The notes: generated by a model not told the origin, from the sequence alone. A stretch of DNA of 13,395 bases from CAZPWF01 sp964610775 (GCA_964610775.1 CAZSZC010000018.1:1-13395), one strand, 5' to 3'. Positions 5,459-11,944 are shown, numbered from the stretch's first letter. Made by a program: numbers and translations.

Positions 5459-6258
5459 TGAAGCCCACGTTTTTCGTAAAAATTAGTCGTCCAAAAACAT
5501 GGATATATTTACTCTATCCTTATGTACTTGGTATTGTATTTGGCTATGTAGGGCCGCCAATAAATCTGATTGCCGTAGTTCTGGCTGGCTTATTTTTTAC
5601 ATTTCCGGCCAATTTTTTAATTCATGCAGTTGAAGATCTATTTGATTTTCCACTCCACAGTAAAAACTCTATTCGATCCAAACAAAAAATAATCTATGTA
5701 ATTTTATATGCGATGATCGCACTAACGGCTGGTCTGGCCCTAGTTATCAATTGGTATGCTTGGTTTGGATTGATTGGATTTTTGTTATTGGCGATTTGTT
5801 ACTCCGCACCCCCTATTCGGGCTAAAGAGTATCCAATACTAAGTAATGTTTTTGGTGCAAGATATATTTTCCCTTTTATTGTTGGTTATGGATTAGTTGC
5901 AGATCAATTTCCACCAACTCAAGTAGTGGTAGCAGGGATAATATGGACGATGGCTACGCTTGCATTTTTAAGTGCCAATAGTATAGATCGGGACACTAAG
6001 GTACATAGCGCAACTATAGCTACTCTATTAGGTTTTAGGCCGACGATATTGTTGTGTTTTATCTGTTACTTGTTGTCGTGTGTGCTTACTTTTGAGTGGT
6101 TTGGTTTATTTAGTGTGTTTTCAGCACTTCTTTATTGTGGCCTCATGACGGTTGCCTTAAATGCACAAGTGAAAAAGACGGTTTTAAAGTATTTTTCAAT
6201 AATAAACGCATCCGTACTGGCGGCACTAATTATCTGGATACTTCTCGTTGTAAAATAA
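5458..6258 (+). CDS. UbiA-superfamily prenyltransferase, lycopene-elongase-like
   Basis: A 266-residue membrane protein with 8-9 hydrophobic segments. UbiA landmarks are R-P-K-T-W near the N-terminus (11-15), a first Asp-motif region with N52, E59-D60 and D63, the loop Y-S-A-P-P-I-R-A-K (115-123), and a second motif region with I-D-R-D (176-179) followed by T-I-A-T-L-L-G (186-192). The Y-S-x-P-P-x-R-x-K loop and T-I-A-T-x-L-G resemble lycopene elongase/chlorophyll-synthase-type members, which attach an isoprenyl group from an allylic diphosphate. The Mg-diphosphate motifs are degenerate: E-D-L-F-D-x-x-x-H instead of N-D-x-x-D-x-x-x-D, and the first Asp of the second motif is Ser175. The start at 5458 is chosen over an in-frame ATG at 5428 because a -10 at 5446-5451 sits between them. 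The divergent CruF partner supports a carotenoid role. Another lipid acceptor cannot be excluded. Confidence 0.72.
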   Translation: MKPTFFVKISRPKTWIYLLYPYVLGIVFGYVGPPINLIAVVLAGLFFTFPANFLIHAVEDLFDFPLHSKNSIRSKQKIIYVILYAMIALTAGLALVINWYAWFGLIGFLLLAICYSAPPIRAKEYPILSNVFGARYIFPFIVGYGLVADQFPPTQVVVAGIIWTMATLAFLSANSIDRDTKVHSATIATLLGFRPTILLCFICYLLSCVLTFEWFGLFSVFSALLYCGLMTVALNAQVKKTVLKYFSIINASVLAALIIWILLVVK

Positions 6259-6276
6259 GCATAAGTGTGGTATAAT
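6248..6276 (+). promoter_or_regulatory. Promoter of the 6284-8416 operon, leaderless
   Basis: -35 TTGTAA (6248-6253), a 17-nt spacer and a perfect TATAAT (6271-6276) with a TGn extension (6268-6270). The hexamer ends 7 nt before the ATG at 6284. The -35 overlaps the last codons of the upstream prenyltransferase gene. Confidence 0.7.
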
Positions 6277-6283
6277 AATGGGC

Positions 6284-6619
6284 ATGGATAACCCCAATCA
6301 ACCTTCACTATTTGACGATGCGTCCGAATCAGAGACTAATGTTATTAGCTTGACCGAATTTACACAGCGACGTACCAATGAAGAAATAGAGGACTCTAGA
6401 AGTCGTCATCCAAGCTTTGATCCTACTTTGTCTCCGGTCGAGACAATAGTTGGCGAGTCAGAAGAAGATACAAGAGAATGGCTAGAGCTGCGTGCTATAG
6501 CTAAGGCTACTGGCAGAGCTACGGTTGAGCTATCTCAGAGAGAACAGCTCAGTAATGCCCGGAGAGCTGAAAAGGCTCACCATGCCAGAGTGCCAAAGCA
6601 AATTTACGACAGGGACTAG
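6284..6619 (+). CDS. Hypothetical acidic/charged soluble protein, first gene of an operon
   Basis: A 111-residue hydrophilic protein with no membrane segment or signal peptide. It starts M-D-N-P-N-Q-P-S-L-F-D-D, passes through an acidic, Ser-rich disordered-looking region (about 10-60) containing V-I-S-L-T-E-F, and ends in a helical, Arg/Ala-rich stretch (about 62-105, with E-W-L-E-L-R-A-I-A-K-A and N-A-R-R-A-E-K-A). I do not recognise a family. An ATG two codons upstream (6278) starts one base after the TATAAT and would not be transcribed, so 6284 is taken as the start of a leaderless mRNA. It ends with TAG five bases before the next ATG and is probably cotranscribed with the 269-aa protein and the Dus enzyme. 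A regulatory or adaptor role is possible, but nothing shows it. Confidence 0.6.
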   Translation: MDNPNQPSLFDDASESETNVISLTEFTQRRTNEEIEDSRSRHPSFDPTLSPVETIVGESEEDTREWLELRAIAKATGRATVELSQREQLSNARRAEKAHHARVPKQIYDRD

Positions 6620-6624
6620 TTAAG

Positions 6625-7434
6625 ATGACTAGGCGTCCGGGTATAATACAAGAGAGTTTTGAAGGTATGCCTAGCCGAGAACTTGATAGGGGCTTTGACA
6701 TACAGCGAAATTTCGCGGGGTATGTAAAACCTGAGATGTGGGGGCTAGAGGCCTCTAACTATCAAGATATAACATATCGTATGATTGAGTTGGTTGTACC
6801 GGATCGTTTACGCGAGTCGCTAATTGATGTCGAACCAGGCAGTCAGGGAGCTGTTCCGTTTAGGTCTGCCGACAGAAGGCAACCACTTTGGGTGGCACTT
6901 AACCCGGTGGAGTATGGTCACATTAGTCGCAGCATCGAAGCTTTAGGCAGTTCGGCCGTGAATCAAACACTTGCTCGAAGTGGAGTTGCAAATTTACCTC
7001 AACACCAACCAAAAGCGACTCGTTCAGCGGTTCATGTGGTTGCCCGTAAACAGCAAAAAATGGAAGAATACTTAGACTCTACGTTGCTGCCAGAAGCAGC
7101 TCGTATCGAAAGGTTTATTGAATACAGTACCCATCCTCACTTTAGGCGCAAAAAGGGTATTGATATGCACATTGAGCTTGGCTGGATTCAAGATAACATA
7201 TTTGACAATATGCTGTTAGTAATAGGTAGACAGAGGAATTGGACAAATCGACAAGAAGATATGGCTAAACGCTCCCTACAATGGCGATTATTCTTTGATC
7301 GTGACGGAAAACGACACATTGATAACTGGCAGGATACACTAAAACTAGCTTTGGAGTATCAACAAGCGAAGACAGCTCTATATAAAGATCGTATTTATCA
7401 ATCAAAAAAATATGTAAAAAAACATGCACAGTAG
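6625..7434 (+). CDS. Hypothetical soluble protein, 269 residues, unknown function
   Basis: No family is recognised. The protein is hydrophilic, without signal peptide or membrane segments. Notable stretches are E-M-W-G-L-E-A-S-N-Y (37-46), a Ser/Arg-rich middle, an aromatic/charged segment with H-P-H-F-R-R-K-K-G (134-142 region of the C-terminal half) followed by I-E-L-G-W-I-Q-D-N-I-F-D-N-M, R-Q-R-N-W-T-N-R-Q-E-D, and a strongly basic C-terminus rich in Lys, Tyr and Gln. The C-terminal half looks like a compact alpha-helical domain with many Arg and Trp residues, which could fit RNA or nucleotide binding. The dus ATG lies inside its last codons (11-bp overlap), so the protein is translationally linked to a tRNA-modifying enzyme. 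A link to tRNA or ribosome biology is inference from that context only. Confidence 0.58.
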   Translation: MTRRPGIIQESFEGMPSRELDRGFDIQRNFAGYVKPEMWGLEASNYQDITYRMIELVVPDRLRESLIDVEPGSQGAVPFRSADRRQPLWVALNPVEYGHISRSIEALGSSAVNQTLARSGVANLPQHQPKATRSAVHVVARKQQKMEEYLDSTLLPEAARIERFIEYSTHPHFRRKKGIDMHIELGWIQDNIFDNMLLVIGRQRNWTNRQEDMAKRSLQWRLFFDRDGKRHIDNWQDTLKLALEYQQAKTALYKDRIYQSKKYVKKHAQ

Positions 7435-8416
7435 CTTATTCAGCGATCTACAGAAACCATTTTTTATTTTGGCGCCAATGGATGATGTTACTGACACGGT
7501 ATTTCGTCAAATAATCGCATCTACGGCTGCACCAGATCTTTACTTCACTGAGTTTGTAAATGTTGACGGTCTGCAGAGTGTCGGCAGGCAAAAGCTCCTA
7601 AAGCGACTTCAGTTTACAAAAACAGAATTACCGTTAATTGCTCAAATTTGGGGTAAAACACCAGAGAATTACTATAAAACAGCTAAAGAGATTGCTGACG
7701 GAACATTTGCTAAAGAACTCGGCTTGCCGGAAGGTGTTAACTTCGCTGGGATCGATATAAATATGGGCTGTCCGGACAAGGCTGTTATGAAAAACGGCTG
7801 CTGTGCTGCGTTGATTGATAACAGGGAATTGGCACTTCAAATTATCGAGGCGACAAAAAAAGGAGCTGGTTCCCTGCCGGTTAGCGTAAAAACTCGGCTA
7901 GGTAATAAGATAGTTGATCTTAGCTGGCATGAATTGTTGTTGAAACATAAACTTAACGCGTTAACTATACACGGAAGAACCGCAAGAGAAATGTCAAAAG
8001 TACCAGCGCATTGGGATTTAATTAATGAAGTGAGAATCATGCGCGATAAACTATCCCCTACTACTAAAATTATTGGTAACGGTGATGTGTTATCAAGATC
8101 ACAGGGTTTGGAACTTGCCCAAAAATACAAGCTTGACGGAATAATGATTGGGCGTGGCGTGTTTCACGATCCATTCATATTTAGCAAAAATTCACCATGG
8201 GCTACATATACCAAACAACAGAGACTAGAACTCTACGCTAAACACGTTAAGCTTTTTGCCGATACATGGCATTATGGTGAGCGTAGTGTTAAGACACTCA
8301 ATAAATTCTGTAAAGTGTATATTCAGGATTTCCCTGGTGCAAAAGAACTTCGCGAACAGTTAATGGCAGCGAAATCAACCGATGAGCTGTTAATACTCAT
8401 AGATCGTAATAATTAA
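7424..8416 (+). CDS. dus: tRNA-dihydrouridine synthase (Dus family)
   Basis: A 330-residue FMN-dependent enzyme that reduces specific uridines in tRNA to dihydrouridine. The TIM-barrel motifs appear in order: A-P-M-D-D-V-T-D-T-V-F-R (17-28) for FMN binding, T-E-F-V (42-45), D-I-N-M-G-C-P (111-117) with the catalytic cysteine C116, V-K-T-R-L-G (155-160), T-I-H-G-R-T (181-186), G-N-G-D-V (218-222) and D-G-I-M-I-G-R-G (238-245). A helical tRNA-binding C-terminus follows from about 255. The length is normal. An extra C-C pair at 126-127 lies in the stretch after the catalytic loop where small residues are usual. It is the third gene of the operon starting at 6284 and overlaps the preceding gene by 11 bp. 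Which U position or Dus subgroup (A, B or C) it serves cannot be decided by eye. No clear terminator follows. Confidence 0.92.
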   Translation: MHSSLFSDLQKPFFILAPMDDVTDTVFRQIIASTAAPDLYFTEFVNVDGLQSVGRQKLLKRLQFTKTELPLIAQIWGKTPENYYKTAKEIADGTFAKELGLPEGVNFAGIDINMGCPDKAVMKNGCCAALIDNRELALQIIEATKKGAGSLPVSVKTRLGNKIVDLSWHELLLKHKLNALTIHGRTAREMSKVPAHWDLINEVRIMRDKLSPTTKIIGNGDVLSRSQGLELAQKYKLDGIMIGRGVFHDPFIFSKNSPWATYTKQQRLELYAKHVKLFADTWHYGERSVKTLNKFCKVYIQDFPGAKELREQLMAAKSTDELLILIDRNN

Positions 8417-8445
8417 TTCGATACCACACTTGTCTTTGCTACAAT
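8417..8445 (+). promoter_or_regulatory. Promoter of the pyrF-pyrE operon
   Basis: An extended -10 TGC-TACAAT (8437-8445), with a weak TTCGAT (8417-8422) 17 nt upstream of the hexamer. Transcription from about 8452 would leave a leader of about 30 nt containing the purine-rich GTGAGGG just before the ATG at 8483. The -10 is the same ten-base sequence as that in front of the prenyltransferase gene. Confidence 0.55.
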
Positions 8446-8482
8446 GTAGTTAAGAATAACGCGGTGGGAGAAGTGAGGGTTT

Positions 8483-9238
8483 ATGTCTGAATTAGTCTCC
8501 GGTTTACCTGCCGAGAAACGTATAATATTAGCGATTGACAAGTCAGAAAAGAAACAGGCTGAAGAGTTGGCAGAGCTGGCTCATGATGCGGGTGCCTACG
8601 TTGTAAAGCTTGGGTTGGAGATATCTTCCGCAACGAGCTGGAAAACTTGCTCGAAAATTGCTAAATCAAACAATCTTGATTGGGTCGCTGATGCTAAAAT
8701 CGACGACATCTCAAATACTACCGAAGGAATTATGAAGAATCTTGCGCGTTTGAAGCACCCGCCTGTTGGCGTAACTATTCATACCAATAGTGGATTAAAG
8801 TCCATGGAAGCAGCACAAGCAATTGCCGAAAAAGAGGGCATGAAGATGTTAGCTGTTACGCATCTGACAGGAATAGAGGATGAGGAAACAAAAATGACTT
8901 ATGGCTTTCTGCGAAAGACGTTGGTAAAAAGACGTGCCTTGCAGGCTGCTAGAGCGGGTATCGGTGGACTGGTCGCTTCCCCACGAGAAATAGCTAAACC
9001 TTTAAAAAGTACATCCGAACTTGTCGATATGTTTACCATGATACCTGGGACTAGATCACCTGGAGCTGATGCGCATGACCAGAAAAATGCACTTACGCCG
9101 TACAATGCAATAGTTGCCGGAGCTGACACTTTAGTAATAGGTCGTCAGGTTACAGAGAGTTCGGATCCTAGCGCAGAGTTTATGCTGGTTGCGCAAGAAA
9201 TAGACCTTGCTCTAAAAGTAGTAAAAGGGGAAATATAA
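8483..9238 (+). CDS. pyrF: Orotidine 5'-phosphate decarboxylase
   Basis: A 251-residue TIM-barrel enzyme converting OMP to UMP and CO2, the last step of pyrimidine synthesis. The catalytic tetrad region is intact: D70-x-K72-x-x-D75-I-S-N78-T79. Other family marks are L-A-I-D (16-19), V-K-L-G (41-44), V-T-I-H-T (96-100), G-L-V-A-S (about 162-166), the phosphate-binding P-G-T-R-S-P-G (188-194 region), D-Q-K-N-A (about 199-203), and I-G-R-Q-V-T near the end. The length is normal for bacterial PyrF. The start follows a visible Shine-Dalgarno-like GTGAGGG. Its TAA overlaps the ATG of pyrE (TAATG), so the two are translated together. No other de novo pyrimidine genes are in view, so this pair may use imported orotate. 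That is inference. Confidence 0.9.
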   Translation: MSELVSGLPAEKRIILAIDKSEKKQAEELAELAHDAGAYVVKLGLEISSATSWKTCSKIAKSNNLDWVADAKIDDISNTTEGIMKNLARLKHPPVGVTIHTNSGLKSMEAAQAIAEKEGMKMLAVTHLTGIEDEETKMTYGFLRKTLVKRRALQAARAGIGGLVASPREIAKPLKSTSELVDMFTMIPGTRSPGADAHDQKNALTPYNAIVAGADTLVIGRQVTESSDPSAEFMLVAQEIDLALKVVKGEI

Positions 9239-9948
9239 TGGCACTTACACCAGAATCCGAAGAGCAAATTGTAGTTGGTATGTTTGATAGGGGTTTGCTT
9301 GGTTTCCCAGAGGGCGGTATCAAGCTCAAATCAGGCAGGATCTCACCTTACTACTATAATGATCGGCCGAGTCTATCATTTAACAAAGAACTAGACCGTA
9401 GTGGCCGGAAGACCTTAAAGCAGCAAGCAGAATTTCGTAGAGTTCTCGGTAGGGGTATGGGAGCAAAATTTCTTGAGCTTAGCGTAGAGATTGATCACGT
9501 GTTCGGCAAAGCACAAGCAGCTACGGCACCGGCTGCTATAGGAGCATATGAGGCAGGGATATCCTATTTATGGGAGAGAGTCGATGAGCCAAATAAAAAC
9601 TACGGGTCACACAAAAAAATTGAAGGTGACTACGAAGAAGGTGAAATTGTCGGACTAGGTGACGATGTTGTTACGGATGGGAAGTCAAAGAAAGAGGGCT
9701 CCCAAGTACTGGTAGATGTGGGGTTGCAACCAGTATCGGTGACTATAAAATTCGATAGAGAAGAAGGTGGTATGCAGGCTTTAGAGGGCTATGGCTTTGA
9801 GGCCAACGCAGTAACTGGCTTAACTAAAGCGGTAGGTTACTTAAAAGAAAACGGTCGAATTGACGATGAAGCCATTGATAAACTCCATGAATATCATCAA
9901 TCACTAAGAGAAGATGGATTGGTAACAACCTTTAACTTTCAGGGTTAA
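9238..9948 (+). CDS. pyrE: Orotate phosphoribosyltransferase-like protein
   Basis: A 236-residue type I phosphoribosyltransferase, predicted to join orotate and PRPP to make OMP. It carries the OPRT hallmark L-K-S-G-R-I-S-P-Y-Y-Y-N (30-41), I-D-H-V-F-G-K-A (85-92), and the PRPP-binding loop G-D-D-V-V-T-D-G-K-S (141-150). The flexible catalytic loop, usually R-K-E-x-K-D-H/Y-G, reads R-V-D-E-P-N-K-N-Y-G (114-123): the second basic residue is Val, and two residues seem inserted. In the PRPP loop the residue before Gly is Asp where a small or Thr residue is usual. It is longer than typical PyrE (about 200-215), with an extra stretch around 49-80. AAAAGGGG upstream gives a good Shine-Dalgarno for the ATG that overlaps the pyrF stop. 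Operon position makes OPRT the best call. A changed loop leaves activity to be shown. Confidence 0.82.
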   Translation: MALTPESEEQIVVGMFDRGLLGFPEGGIKLKSGRISPYYYNDRPSLSFNKELDRSGRKTLKQQAEFRRVLGRGMGAKFLELSVEIDHVFGKAQAATAPAAIGAYEAGISYLWERVDEPNKNYGSHKKIEGDYEEGEIVGLGDDVVTDGKSKKEGSQVLVDVGLQPVSVTIKFDREEGGMQALEGYGFEANAVTGLTKAVGYLKENGRIDDEAIDKLHEYHQSLREDGLVTTFNFQG

Positions 9949-10736
9949 CTTAAGTCAAAATAAGTACCGATTTCGCCATTGATTGCTCTCTCGATGGCGT
10001 TTTCGGTCCTGCCGTTAGCGATCCACATCTCGACCCCAGCTTCTGTGGCGATTTTGGCTGCGTCAAATTTTGTACGCATGCCACCCGATGCGTTAGCGGA
10101 ACGTGAATCTCCGGCTAGGTGTAGGTATTTTTCGATGTCGTCCACGTGGGCTATTAGAGCTTCGGAGTTACCGTAATCTTCGTGAACACCATCAACGTCA
10201 CTGAGTAGTACGAGCTTAACGTTACGATTGAATAATTTGGATTGAGCAATCTTTGCTGCGAAAGTTGCAGACAGAGTGTCGTTATCGCCATATGCAATTT
10301 CGTCGTGGCTGATAGGATCATTCTCATTAACCACGGGTATTTCACCGTGATACAATAGTCTCTCTGTTACTCTCAGTACCTCCTCTCGCTCGACAGGCAT
10401 GTCGAGTTCATTTTTGGTAAGTAGTAATTCGCCTATGGTTTTACCGGGAAGAGCGGCATCCCATTCATTAAGGATAAGACGCCAGCCTACGCTAGCTAGT
10501 CTTTGAAGCTCTGGCATCCTTTTCTCTTTACCCGGGCGTCTTAATGTTCTTGTGGCTACCATGCCGGCTGTAATTGCTGCAGAAGAAACAATTATAGGCT
10601 TGTAGCCCTCATCTTGTAAATTAACAATCTGGGAGCCAATTCTACTGAATGATTCAGTATCCAGCGCAGTTTCCCACTTTTTTTCTGTGGTTAATGTACT
10701 AGTTCCAACCTTAATAATTAATATGTCATTTTCCAT
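9945..10736 (-). CDS. proB: Glutamate 5-kinase-like amino acid kinase, no PUA domain
   Basis: A 263-residue amino acid kinase domain protein matching glutamate 5-kinase, which makes gamma-glutamyl phosphate, the first step of proline synthesis. Motifs in order are I-I-K-V-G-T-S (7-13), S-S-A-A-I-T-A-G (51-58; the family usually has S-S/T-G-A-I), L-A-S-V-G (80-84), L-L-L-T (104-107), V-N-E-N-D (136-140), Y-G-D-N-D-T-L-S-A (149-157), L-S-D-V-D-G (178-183) and S-G-G-M-R-T-K (217-223). It ends soon after the kinase domain, unlike the E. coli enzyme of 367 residues with a C-terminal PUA domain. No proA or proC is in the window. The gene shares four bases with the end of the convergent pyrE: both stops fall in TTAA at 9945-9948. 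No clear Shine-Dalgarno or promoter is seen before the ATG. Confidence 0.85.
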   Translation of the reverse strand: MENDILIIKVGTSTLTTEKKWETALDTESFSRIGSQIVNLQDEGYKPIIVSSAAITAGMVATRTLRRPGKEKRMPELQRLASVGWRLILNEWDAALPGKTIGELLLTKNELDMPVEREEVLRVTERLLYHGEIPVVNENDPISHDEIAYGDNDTLSATFAAKIAQSKLFNRNVKLVLLSDVDGVHEDYGNSEALIAHVDDIEKYLHLAGDSRSANASGGMRTKFDAAKIATEAGVEMWIANGRTENAIERAINGEIGTYFDLS

Positions 10737-10804
10737 ACTTTTTAACTCAATCTAAGTAGTGTTTTATTGTTGTTTGCAGTAGAGCCAGGAGCGTTCTAAT
10801 TTGG

Positions 10805-11932
10805 TTAACAGAATAATGGTTGACCACCGACTGCAACAAGACTGATAGTTTTCAGTGTGCCGCTAACGTAAAAAATAATTTCCACGTTATTTTCTTTAGC
10901 TTGCGGAGATGCAAAACGATATATCTTGTTTCCCGGATAGTCAGGATCACTTGTTACCGTACTATTTTTGCCATAGGTACTACTAACTAATGACTCAGGA
11001 TCACCTACCTTAACGTTGCTTAAGGTTGAAAAACTAGGACTATCGACAGATAGGCCTACAACATGATCATCTTCCGTAATCCGTGCCATCATTGAGCTGC
11101 CATCCTTGCTCTTAATAGTTTTGTAAGGACCACAAGCTGCTTCAATGGTATAGCCTTTCGCTTGCACCTCGGATAAATCCATACCTACTTGCAAAGAGCC
11201 GATACCGTCGACACTTATTTTATTAGCAGAATTTGGTTGGCTGGTTGACTCGATAGTCGTGGTTGGTTGTTCTTTCGGTGTTCCATCAAGATTATAGGCT
11301 GATGAAGAACCGTTGAACTCGTGAACACGCACACTACCATCCGGGTCAACAGAAGCATTCGTAGCTAGTTTGCTCTCGGGCACATTTATTAGGCCAATTC
11401 GCTTTACTTCTGTGCCTTCGGCTGTATATATACTAACCAGTTGTTTAGAACTTGTTCTTACCAGGGCGCAGTCGTTTAAAATAACAGCTTCGGGCTTTTG
11501 GTCACCGTTAACATCACCGAATTCGACTGTTTTCACATCTAGTTTAGCCGAGTAGTGATCAGGTAGTTCCTGAGTTGCTGTACCGTTTTTAACATCCCAT
11601 GGTTTTTGAGCATAATCACAGGTATCAGCAGGATAGGTGAAATTACGAAAATCGGTGGTTGATACAGATGCATCAGGAGCCACGCTAGTGCTAACAGCTA
11701 GCGTTGTTGTAGTTCTACTCGTACTTGTTGTCGTGGTATTCGGTGCTTCGGTGCCGGATGTGGCCACGTTAGCATTTGTATTTACGTTTTCGCTATTTTG
11801 ACCACTACAACCGGTTATTGCCGCTAAGCTAAGGGCGAGACCAATAGCAATTCTGCGCATTGAATGATTATTTGCGGTTTCGGCTTCAGGTTGCACAAAT
11901 CCCTGTAACTCTACCGTTGGTAGGTTGTTCAT
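10805..11932 (-). CDS. Predicted lipoprotein with Thr/Ser linker and two-part extracellular region
   Basis: A 375-residue protein when started at the ATG at 11932. A hydrophobic signal segment (about 27-40) preceded by M-R-R ends in the lipobox I-T-G-C, so lipidation at C42 is predicted. A Thr/Ser/Asn-rich linker (about 43-90) follows. Then comes a region with D-V-N-G-D-Q-K-P-E-A-V, which looks like an FG-GAP/VCBS calcium-loop repeat, and a second Thr/Ser linker. The C-terminal domain has two similar starts, G-S-L-Q-V-G-M-D-L-S-E-V and V-K-V-G-D-P-E-S-L-V, as in BamE-like or DUF4309-type modules. The TTG at 11950 is upstream of the -10 and is rejected. The ATG at 11860 (directly at M-R-R) lacks a Shine-Dalgarno, while 11932 fits a leaderless mRNA. 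That choice adds a 24-residue acidic N-extension before the signal peptide, which is unusual. Function is unknown. A cell-surface role is likely. Confidence 0.7.
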   Translation of the reverse strand: MNNLPTVELQGFVQPEAETANNHSMRRIAIGLALSLAAITGCSGQNSENVNTNANVATSGTEAPNTTTTSTSRTTTTLAVSTSVAPDASVSTTDFRNFTYPADTCDYAQKPWDVKNGTATQELPDHYSAKLDVKTVEFGDVNGDQKPEAVILNDCALVRTSSKQLVSIYTAEGTEVKRIGLINVPESKLATNASVDPDGSVRVHEFNGSSSAYNLDGTPKEQPTTTIESTSQPNSANKISVDGIGSLQVGMDLSEVQAKGYTIEAACGPYKTIKSKDGSSMMARITEDDHVVGLSVDSPSFSTLSNVKVGDPESLVSSTYGKNSTVTSDPDYPGNKIYRFASPQAKENNVEIIFYVSGTLKTISLVAVGGQPLFC

Positions 11933-11938
11933 GTAGAT

Positions 11939-11944
11939 ATTATA
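11939..11944 (-). promoter_or_regulatory. -10 element of the lipoprotein gene, leaderless
   Basis: A perfect TATAAT on the minus strand ends 6 nt before the ATG at 11932, so the mRNA should start at or near the start codon. No good -35 is found at 16-18 nt (only AT-rich sequence), and no Shine-Dalgarno is present. Confidence 0.58.
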
